A stretch of 7,458 nt of DNA, taken from assembly GCA_016937725.1 (NCBI GenBank), contig JAFGVZ010000091.1, forward strand, positions 1-7,458. The letters are read 5' to 3'. Both the position numbers and the translations under genes were made by a program. This DNA comes from Paracoccaceae bacterium (GTDB taxonomy: Bacteria > Pseudomonadota > Alphaproteobacteria > Rhodobacterales > Rhodobacteraceae). The notes beneath the pieces are model-generated. The model worked only from the letters and a program-made list of their open reading frames with translations. It searched no databases and was not told the origin of the DNA. Below, in pieces: positions 1-4,659 of this stretch. Position 1 is the stretch's first letter, and each line of letters starts with the position of its first letter.

Positions 1-119
1 ATGCCGTTGCGCTCGCCGTAGATATACGGGGCCATACGGGGGTTCCAGCGTTGAGTCTGGTGACCAAAGTGAACGCCAGCTTCCAAAAGCTGCCGCATCG
101 AGAAATCGGGAAGCGCCAT
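1..119 (-). CDS. rpsB: 30S ribosomal protein S2, N-terminal fragment (cut by window edge)
   Basis: Reading the minus strand from an ATG at 119 gives 39 codons that stay open to the window edge. They contain LLEAGVHFGHQTQRWNP followed by RMAPYIYGERNG, the highly conserved opening of bacterial ribosomal protein S2. S2 binds late on the 30S subunit, near S1, and is needed for mRNA binding. The start is supported by an AAAGGA Shine-Dalgarno (minus strand, 127-132) seven bases upstream and by agreement with the usual S2 N-terminus. No competing plus-strand gene is needed here: the plus-strand open frame over 51-317 is a shadow. In bacteria rpsB is normally followed by tsf, which would lie outside the window. 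Identity is firm despite the short length. The rest of the gene cannot be judged. Confidence 0.97.
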   Translation of the reverse strand, partial: MALPDFSMRQLLEAGVHFGHQTQRWNPRMAPYIYGERNG

Positions 120-231
120 AACGTGTTCCTTTCCGGTTTGCGCCTGAGTGGGGGGTTTCAAGGCATATGCCTCAACCGGTGGACCATCGCGGATTTTTCT
201 GCCCGCATGGCCCGACCCCCACCTGTGAAGT
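120..231 (-). promoter_or_regulatory. Candidate structured 5' leader of rpsB
   Basis: Between the rpsB start and the proposed promoter lie about 110 bases with several mutually compatible inverted repeats, all read as minus-strand RNA. CCGGTT (179 to 174) pairs with AACCGG (138 to 133), which directly abuts the Shine-Dalgarno. TTGAGGCATATGCCTTGA (175 to 158) makes a 7-bp hairpin with an ATAT loop, including two G-U pairs. GTGGGGG (222 to 216) can pair with CCCCCAC (154 to 148). The G-rich segment can alternatively fold back on CCCAC (234 to 230). Ribosomal proteins commonly control their own synthesis through such leaders, and S2 does so in gammaproteobacteria. That this leader is an S2 target is inference. 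Confidence 0.35.
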
Positions 232-237
232 GGGAGT

Positions 238-266
238 GCCTTAGTCGGTTTCCCGCCGGGGTGCAA
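238..266 (-). promoter_or_regulatory. Candidate sigma70-type promoter for rpsB
   Basis: On the minus strand TTGCAC (266 to 261) is followed after 17 bases by TAAGGC (243 to 238). The -35 is good. The -10 keeps only the initial TA of the consensus, which is tolerated in GC-rich alphaproteobacterial promoters. The start of transcription would fall near 231, giving a leader of about 110 bases. The position suits a strong ribosomal protein promoter, but the -10 is weak, so the call is tentative. Confidence 0.35.
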
Positions 267-327
267 GAGGGCTTGACCGCGCCTGCCGCCCTGCTCAATC
301 TGATGCACAAGATGTGAAGGAACAGCC

Positions 328-1110
328 ATGACCCCCGCCCAAGCCCTTGCCAATCTCAGCTCCCGCGCAGCGCTCTATGACCTGCGCGACCGGGCCGAGC
401 GCGCGCGCTCAGCCGCCGATCTGCGCAAGATGTTCTTCGCGCTGTTGCCGCAGGTCGCGCCGGACCTGTTCGTGGAAGCTGGCGCGCATGATGGGTCAAG
501 CGCACGGCGCGCGCGAAAGCTGCTGCCCGAAGCCAGCGTCATCGCGTTCGAGGCCAACCCCCACAACCACGCCCGCTTCAGCAAAGCGCATGATTTCAAC
601 GCTCTGAAGGTCGACTATCGCCATGCTGCGTTGTCGGACTGCGATGGCCCGGTCACGTTCAAGGTCTTGACCGCCGATCAGCATTCGGCCCAAGGGGTTT
701 ATTCTGGGCGCTCGTCCTTGCTGTTGCGCGAGGACCCGAAGGCCGATTACGATTCCGTGACCGTGCCGGGCGTGCGTCTGGACAGCTTGGCCGATAGCAC
801 CGCCCGCGCGGCGCTTTGGGTTGATGTGGAAGGCGCGACTGAAAAAGTGCTGAGCGGCGCGGATGCGCTACTGGACAAAACCGCGCTTCTGATGATCGAG
901 GTGGAAAGCGTGCCGTTCTGGCAAGGTCAATGGCTGGTCCATGATGTTCTGGCGCATTTGATGGGCAAGGGGCTGGTCCCGGTGGCCCGCGATTTCGAGC
1001 GCAAGCACCAGTTCAATATCCTGTTCCTGTCAGAACCGGCGATGGCCCTGCCCAACATGCTTCCGGTGCTGGAAATGCAGCATTCTTTGGCGCGTTACCG
1101 TTCAGCCTAG
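328..1110 (+). CDS. FkbM family SAM-dependent methyltransferase
   Basis: A 260-residue protein with the Rossmann methyltransferase core of the FkbM (Methyltransf_21) family. Visible motifs are FVEAGAHDGSSA at about residues 48-59 (SAM-binding motif I), VIAFEANP at 71-78 with the acidic Glu75 expected to hold the SAM ribose, RLDSL at 150-154, and ALWVDVEGATEKVL at 162-175, the family's characteristic D-x-E-G segment. There is no signal peptide or membrane segment, so it should be cytosolic. The family methylates hydroxyl groups on varied sugars, polyketides and other small molecules, so the substrate cannot be read from sequence. The start has GAAGGA (316-321) six bases upstream. It is divergent from rpsB and convergent with eda, sharing the CTAG of both stops. 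It has no glycan or secondary-metabolite neighbours here to suggest a substrate. Function class is secure, role unknown. Confidence 0.88.
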   Translation: MTPAQALANLSSRAALYDLRDRAERARSAADLRKMFFALLPQVAPDLFVEAGAHDGSSARRARKLLPEASVIAFEANPHNHARFSKAHDFNALKVDYRHAALSDCDGPVTFKVLTADQHSAQGVYSGRSSLLLREDPKADYDSVTVPGVRLDSLADSTARAALWVDVEGATEKVLSGADALLDKTALLMIEVESVPFWQGQWLVHDVLAHLMGKGLVPVARDFERKHQFNILFLSEPAMALPNMLPVLEMQHSLARYRSA

Positions 1111-1118
1111 CGCGCCAA
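1087..1118. terminator. Inverted repeat over the FkbM/eda convergent stops, candidate bidirectional 3' hairpin
   Basis: TTGGCGCGTTA (1087-1097) pairs with TAGCGCGCCAA (1108-1118) as an 11-bp stem with one G-U wobble and a 10-base loop. It spans the overlapping stop codons of the two convergent genes, with both stems inside coding sequence. The arms encode Leu-Ala-Arg in both proteins. Neither side has a following T run, so it is not a canonical intrinsic terminator. It may help define or protect both transcript ends. Confidence 0.4.
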
Positions 1119-1748
1119 GCCTGCCGCTGCGCGCGCAAGTTCGGTAATCTGCGCCCAGTCACCTGCCTGCATAAGCGCCTTGGGCGCAACCCATGACCCG
1201 CCCACGCAGGCCACATTGGCCAGCGACAGGTAGCTTGGGGCCAGCTCTGGCGTAATCCCGCCCGTGGGGCAGAATGTCACCTGCGGCAACGGCCCGCCGA
1301 TGGATTTCAGCGCCCCTGCCCCGCCGATGGCTTCTGCCGGAAAGAATTTCTGCACATGGTAGCCCTGCTCCAACAGCGCCATCACCTCGGAACAGGTCTG
1401 CGCGCCGGGAAGAAGCGGCACCTCTTCCACGCGCGCGGCATCCAGCAGCGCAGGCGTCGCACCGGGAGAGACCGCGAACCGCGCCCCCGCCGCCTTCGCC
1501 GCTTTCATATGTGCCGCGTTCAGCACTGTGCCTGCGCCTGCAACGGCACCGGGCACCTCTGCCATGGCCGAAATCGCATCAAGCGCGCAGGCGGTGCGCA
1601 AGGTCACCTCCAACACGGGCAAGCCACCGGCCACAAGCGCCTCTGCCAAGGGGCGGGCATGGGCCAGGTCATCAATCACGATTACCGGGATGACCGGGGC
1701 CAAACGGCACAATTCCAACGCGGCGTCGCTTTGGTGGGCAGGGGTCAT
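1107..1748 (-). CDS. eda: 2-dehydro-3-deoxy-phosphogluconate (KDPG) / 4-hydroxy-2-oxoglutarate aldolase
   Basis: A 213-residue class I aldolase that cleaves KDPG to pyruvate and glyceraldehyde 3-phosphate, the last step unique to the Entner-Doudoroff pathway. Many members also act on 4-hydroxy-2-oxoglutarate. The TIM-barrel motifs are present: PVIPVIVIDD (18-27), LEVTLRT (46-52) with catalytic Glu47 and Arg51, GAGTV (71-75), SPG (94-96), QKFFPAEA (133-140) with Schiff-base Lys134, PTGGI (161-165) and the phosphate-site GGSW (183-186). Length and motifs match the family closely. The ATG at 1748 has a strong AAGGAG (minus strand, 1757-1762) eight bases upstream. No edd (phosphogluconate dehydratase) is adjacent, so eda appears monocistronic here. 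A candidate promoter and a LacI-like operator lie just upstream, suggesting control by a sugar acid. It ends in a shared CTAG with the FkbM gene. Confidence 0.96.
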   Translation of the reverse strand: MTPAHQSDAALELCRLAPVIPVIVIDDLAHARPLAEALVAGGLPVLEVTLRTACALDAISAMAEVPGAVAGAGTVLNAAHMKAAKAAGARFAVSPGATPALLDAARVEEVPLLPGAQTCSEVMALLEQGYHVQKFFPAEAIGGAGALKSIGGPLPQVTFCPTGGITPELAPSYLSLANVACVGGSWVAPKALMQAGDWAQITELARAAAGLAR

Positions 1749-1769
1749 AAAGGATGCTCCTTCTAAAGG

Positions 1770-1785
1770 CCGTTAGCGGTAACGG
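1770..1785. promoter_or_regulatory. Candidate LacI/GntR-type operator upstream of eda
   Basis: CCGTTAGCGGTAACGG has 6-bp arms around a central GCGG, with a CpG at the dyad as in LacI-family operators. Read on the eda strand, its core GTTACCGCTAAC differs at one base from GTTACCGGTAAC, the core recognised by the E. coli gluconate repressor GntR, which controls edd-eda there. It begins at the last base of the proposed -10 (1785) and covers the expected transcription start, a typical repressor position. The regulator itself is not in the window, so its identity is inferred. Confidence 0.5.
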
Positions 1786-1813
1786 GCATAGCGCGGGACC
1801 GGGTTTTTCGCAA
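1785..1813 (-). promoter_or_regulatory. Candidate sigma70-type promoter for eda
   Basis: On the minus strand TTGCGA (1813 to 1808) and TATGCC (1790 to 1785) are separated by exactly 17 bases. Transcription would start near 1778, about 30 bases before the eda ATG and within the proposed operator. The -35 matches four and the -10 three consensus bases, reasonable for a GC-rich alphaproteobacterium. No equally good promoter was found for the divergent aminopeptidase gene. Confidence 0.45.
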
Positions 1814-1826
1814 GAGCGCGCTTGCG
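1809..1826. repeat. Inverted repeat in the eda/pepA divergent region
   Basis: CGCAAGAGCGCGCTTGCG has perfect 6-bp arms (CGCAAG/CTTGCG) around a 6-base centre. It overlaps the proposed eda -35 element. It could be a second protein-binding site in this 137-bp divergent region or simply chance in GC-rich DNA. On the plus strand a T run precedes rather than follows it, so it does not look like a terminator in either direction. Confidence 0.3.
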
Positions 1827-1885
1827 CATGTGGCCTTCGCCACCGGGCTGGACTAGCTTGCCCCCAAACAAGACCCGAGGATATC

Positions 1886-3337
1886 ATGACACCGCTCACC
1901 GCCCGACCGCTTGATCTGGACCAGCTTGCCACCCATACCGGCCGTGTGGTCGTCTTTGCAGATCCCGACGCGCCCCTGCCGCGCGCGGCCAAACGCTGTG
2001 ACAGGCTGACCCGCGGCGCGGTCGCGCGCGCGGTGGAAAGCACTGAATTTGCCGCACTCTCGCCCGGTAAGGGGCTGATCCTGGCCTATCCTGCTGGGAT
2101 GGCGGCGCGGGCGCTTCAGATCATCCGCCTGTCCAGAAAGGCCACGGCAGAACAATTGCGCGGTGCAGGAAACACCATCGGGCGCGCGCAGACCGAAGAT
2201 GCGGCACTGGTCGCGCTTGACACTTTGCCACCGCACGACATCGCGCTGCATGCCGCCTTGCGCGCTTACCGCTTCGAGGCGATGAAGGGCAAACCCAAAG
2301 GCCCGCTTGGCGCCTTTCTTTACGCGGTTAAAAATATTGATGCCGCCACCCCTGCCTTGGCCGATGCCGATGCCTTGGCGCAATCGGTCCATCTGGTGCG
2401 CGATCTGGTCCATGCGCCCGCGAATGTGCTGAACACCGAAAGCTTTGCCGCGCAAATCGCGGGGCTGGCCGATCTGGGACTGGAGGTTGAAATCCTTGAC
2501 CGCGACGAGATGGACCGCCTTGGCATGCGCGCGCTGTTGGCCGTGGCGCAAGGGTCCGACAACCCGCCCAAGCTGGCGATCATGCGCTGGAAAGGCGCGG
2601 AAGGCGCGCCGCTGTGCGTGCTGGGCAAGGGGGTGATGTTCGACACGGGCGGCATATCGCTGAAACCCGGTGCGGGCATGGAAGAGATGACGATGGATAT
2701 GGGCGGCGCGGCTGTCACCGTGGGGCTGATGCAGGCTTTGGCTTTGCGCAAAGCGTCCGCGCATGTGATCGGGCTGGTCGGGCTGGTCGAAAACATGCCC
2801 GACGCCCGCGCGCAGCGGCCCGGTGACATCGTGCGCTCTATGAAGGGCGATATTATAGAGGTGATCAATACCGATGCCGAAGGGCGCTTGGTGCTGTGCG
2901 ACATGCTGCATTACGCCGCCGAGCAGTTCCAGCCGCGCGCCATGATTGATCTGGCCACGCTGACCGGCGCGATCATCATTGCGCTGGGGCATGACCGCGC
3001 GGGGGTGTTCTGCAACGATGACGGCTTGGCAGGCGACATTCTGGGCGCGGCCAGCGCCGTGGGCGAAGGCGCATGGCGGATGCCCCTGGGCGTGGAATAC
3101 CAGCGCCAGATCGATTCCACGATTGGCGATGTGAAGAACACGGGTGGGCGGCCTGCCGGGTCTTGCACCGCTGCGGCCTTTTTGGAACGCTTCGTGCCCG
3201 AAGGCATGCCTTGGGCACATCTGGACATTGCCGGCGTGGCGCTGACAAAGGGCGAGAGCGCCCATGCCCCCAAGGGTGCCTCTGGCTGGGGCGTCTTGAC
3301 GCTCGACGCGCTGATCCGGGCCAAGTTCGAGGGCTAG
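1886..3337 (+). CDS. pepA: Leucyl aminopeptidase (peptidase family M17)
   Basis: A 483-residue cytosolic aminopeptidase that removes N-terminal amino acids using two metal ions. The variable N-terminal domain runs to about residue 170. The C-terminal catalytic domain holds GKGVMFDTGGISLKP (247-261) with metal or catalytic residues Lys248, Asp253 and Lys260, then MTMDMGGAA (269-276 region) with Asp271, and the M17 signature NTDAEGRL (328-335) with Asp330, Glu332 and Arg334. The last part ends with HLDIAG and a GASGWGV segment, matching the usual family ending. I chose the ATG at 1886 because GAGG (1877-1880) sits five bases upstream and the 44 codons before it lack family similarity and lie in the divergent promoter region, though the frame is open back to 1754. 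holC follows after 3 bp, the same neighbour as in many proteobacteria. All key residues are intact. Confidence 0.93.
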   Translation: MTPLTARPLDLDQLATHTGRVVVFADPDAPLPRAAKRCDRLTRGAVARAVESTEFAALSPGKGLILAYPAGMAARALQIIRLSRKATAEQLRGAGNTIGRAQTEDAALVALDTLPPHDIALHAALRAYRFEAMKGKPKGPLGAFLYAVKNIDAATPALADADALAQSVHLVRDLVHAPANVLNTESFAAQIAGLADLGLEVEILDRDEMDRLGMRALLAVAQGSDNPPKLAIMRWKGAEGAPLCVLGKGVMFDTGGISLKPGAGMEEMTMDMGGAAVTVGLMQALALRKASAHVIGLVGLVENMPDARAQRPGDIVRSMKGDIIEVINTDAEGRLVLCDMLHYAAEQFQPRAMIDLATLTGAIIIALGHDRAGVFCNDDGLAGDILGAASAVGEGAWRMPLGVEYQRQIDSTIGDVKNTGGRPAGSCTAAAFLERFVPEGMPWAHLDIAGVALTKGESAHAPKGASGWGVLTLDALIRAKFEG

Positions 3338-3340
3338 GCC

Positions 3341-3808
3341 ATGGGTAAGGCCATGTTCTACCACCTGACGCGCGACCCGGTCGAAGTGACCGCCGCCACG
3401 CTTTTGACCCGCGCCCTTGGCACGGGCTGGCGCGTGGCGGTGCGCGGCGGGGACATGGCCCGGCTGGAGCGGCTGGATGCGCAATTGTGGCTGGGCGCGA
3501 AAGACAGCTTTTTGCCGCACGGGCTGGCTGGCGGGCCGCATGACGCGGACCAGCCGATCTTGCTGACCACCGATCGCTCCGCCCCCAACCGCCCCGCCTG
3601 CGTGATGGCCGTGGACCGCGCCGAAGTGCAGCCCTCGGAGGTTGCCGGGCTGGAGCGGTTGTGGATTTTATTCGACGGGCAGGATGAGGCGTCGCTCACC
3701 CATGCGCGCGGCCAGTGGAAGGCGATGACAGCCGCCGGCGTGCAAGCCGAATACTGGTCGCAGGACGGTGGCACTTGGGCGATGAAGGCGCAATCGGGCG
3801 GGTCTTAG
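3341..3808 (+). CDS. holC: DNA polymerase III subunit chi
   Basis: A 155-residue protein of the HolC family, the clamp-loader accessory subunit that links DNA polymerase III to single-strand binding protein. Recognisable parts are FYHLT (6-10) at the N-terminus, LLTRALGTGWRV (21-32), LWLGAKDSFLPHGL (49-62), DQPILLT (70-76), and RLWILFDG (106-113) followed by the ARGQWK helix (122-127). The order and spacing match alphaproteobacterial chi subunits. It begins 3 bp after the aminopeptidase stop, with GAGGG (3329-3333) inside that gene seven bases upstream, so the two are probably co-transcribed and translationally coupled. A second ATG at 3353 is possible, but its only Shine-Dalgarno is two bases away, so 3341 is preferred. 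The family is divergent, so the assignment relies on these blocks plus the pepA-holC context. Confidence 0.88.
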   Translation: MGKAMFYHLTRDPVEVTAATLLTRALGTGWRVAVRGGDMARLERLDAQLWLGAKDSFLPHGLAGGPHDADQPILLTTDRSAPNRPACVMAVDRAEVQPSEVAGLERLWILFDGQDEASLTHARGQWKAMTAAGVQAEYWSQDGGTWAMKAQSGGS

Positions 3809-3833
3809 CGCCCGGTGGCCTGCGTGGTGTTAT

Positions 3834-3855
3834 GAGTATTTTGGGCAAGATGAAG
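3834..3855 (+). repeat. GAGTATTT...AGATGAAG intergenic motif between holC and hisA
   Basis: The 117-bp holC-hisA gap contains GAGTATTT, seven spacer bases (TGGGCAA at 3842-3848) and then GATGAAG. It is much richer in A and T than the coding DNA around it. From memory, closely similar GAGTATTT-n-AGATGAAG strings recur after genes in Rhodobacterales genomes; this could not be checked here, and I know of no established function. The rest of the gap shows a weak stem (TGAAG at 3851-3855 with CTTCA at 3877-3881) and no convincing promoter or terminator. Confidence 0.4.
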
Positions 3856-3925
3856 ATGGCAAAGGGTTTTCCCCTGCTTCACGCCTCGGTAAGGAACAGC
3901 CGAACCAGTTGGAAAGGGCCGTGCC

Positions 3926-4648
3926 ATGATTCTGTATCCCGCGATTGACCTGAAAGACGGGCAATGCGTGCGCCTGTATAAAGGCGATATGGAGAAGGCC
4001 ACGGTCTTTGGTGATGATCCGGCAGCGCAAGCCCGCGCCTTTGTTGCGCAGGGCGCGGAATGGCTGCACTTGGTGGACCTGAACGGGGCGTTTGCGGGCG
4101 CGCCTGTAAATGGCGCGGCGGTTGAGGCGATTTTGGCCGCGACAGACGTGCCATGCCAATTGGGCGGCGGCATCCGCGATATGGCGACGATCGAGGGCTG
4201 GCTGGCCAAGGGCTTGGCCCGCGTCATTCTTGGCACGGTCGCGGTGGACAACCCCGATCTGGTGCAGCAGGCCGCGCGCGCCTTTCCCGGCCAAGTGGCG
4301 GTAGGGATCGACGCGCGCAATGGCATGGTTGCGACCAAAGGATGGGCCGAGGAAACCAATGTCGAGGTGACGGACCTTGCCCGCCAGTTCGAGGATGCGG
4401 GCGTGGCCGCGATCATCTATACCGACATCAACCGCGATGGCGCAATGCAAGGCCCGAATGTCGAGGCCACGGCGGCACTGGCGCGGGCTGTCAGCATCCC
4501 CGTCATTGCATCCGGCGGTGTGTCGCGGCTGGAGGACCTGATCGCCCTGCGCGATTGCGGAGCAGGCTTGGATGGCGCGATTTCGGGGCGTGCTTTGTAT
4601 GATGGCAAGCTAGACTTGGCCGAGGCAATGGCGGTCTTGCGGGCGTAG
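3926..4648 (+). CDS. hisA: Phosphoribosylformimino-AICAR-phosphate isomerase (ProFAR isomerase)
   Basis: A 240-residue TIM-barrel enzyme that isomerises ProFAR to PRFAR, the fourth step of histidine biosynthesis. Catalytic Asp8 lies in ILYPAIDLKDG (2-12) and the second, Asp129, in VGIDARNG (126-133). Phosphate-binding loops are LGGGIR (79-84) and ASGGV (195-199), and YTDINRDG (165-172) and HLVDLNGA (48-55) are further family blocks. Length and residues are those of a complete, functional HisA rather than its paralogue HisF. The ATG has AAAGG (3913-3917) eight bases upstream. HisA is usually clustered with hisH and hisF, but here it stands alone: holC lies 117 bp upstream and proA ends convergently with no gap. 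Expression may depend on read-through from pepA-holC or a promoter in the gap, where I see none that is clear. Confidence 0.97.
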   Translation: MILYPAIDLKDGQCVRLYKGDMEKATVFGDDPAAQARAFVAQGAEWLHLVDLNGAFAGAPVNGAAVEAILAATDVPCQLGGGIRDMATIEGWLAKGLARVILGTVAVDNPDLVQQAARAFPGQVAVGIDARNGMVATKGWAEETNVEVTDLARQFEDAGVAAIIYTDINRDGAMQGPNVEATAALARAVSIPVIASGGVSRLEDLIALRDCGAGLDGAISGRALYDGKLDLAEAMAVLRA

Positions 4649-4659
4649 TTACGCCCGCA
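4638..4659. terminator. Perfect inverted repeat centred on the hisA/proA stops, candidate bidirectional 3' hairpin
   Basis: TGCGGGCGTA (4638-4647) is perfectly complementary to TACGCCCGCA (4650-4659), with only GT between. As RNA it would form an 8-bp GC-rich stem with a TAGTTA loop, so the loop contains both adjacent stop codons (TAG for hisA, TAA for proA). The arms are coding: they give Arg-Ala-stop at the end of both proteins. There is no T run on either side, so canonical intrinsic termination is not shown. Confidence 0.45.

Noticed and set aside
273..301. Plus-strand promoter for the FkbM gene (TTGACC, 17 bases, CAATCT)
   Set aside because: The -35 is good but the -10 matches only two consensus bases, too weak to list as a feature.
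51..317. 88-codon plus-strand open frame over the rpsB start and leader
   Set aside because: It lies antisense to rpsB, has no similarity I recognise, and ends in the methyltransferase upstream region.
317..327. 11-mer AAGGAACAGCC shared with 3891-3901
   Set aside because: Several 11-base matches are expected by chance in a window this size, and the second copy is not placed as a ribosome binding site.
1754..1885. 44-codon N-terminal extension of the aminopeptidase
   Set aside because: It runs through the eda ribosome binding site and divergent promoter region, and the ATG at 1886 has a proper Shine-Dalgarno and normal family length.
1853..3541. 562-codon open frame on the minus strand opposite the aminopeptidase and holC genes
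   Set aside because: It is His/Arg/Gln/Gly-rich with no recognisable domain, runs antisense to two well-supported genes, and has the look of a shadow frame kept open by GC-rich codon bias.
3851..3881. Terminator hairpin after holC (TGAAG...CTTCA with an inner AGGG/CCC stem)
   Set aside because: The stem is broken by a large internal loop, is not GC-rich at its base and is not followed by a T run.
3832..3948. 38-codon frame beginning MSILGKMKMAKG between holC and hisA
   Set aside because: It overlaps the hisA start, has no clear Shine-Dalgarno, and its beginning is simply the intergenic GAGTATTT motif read as codons.
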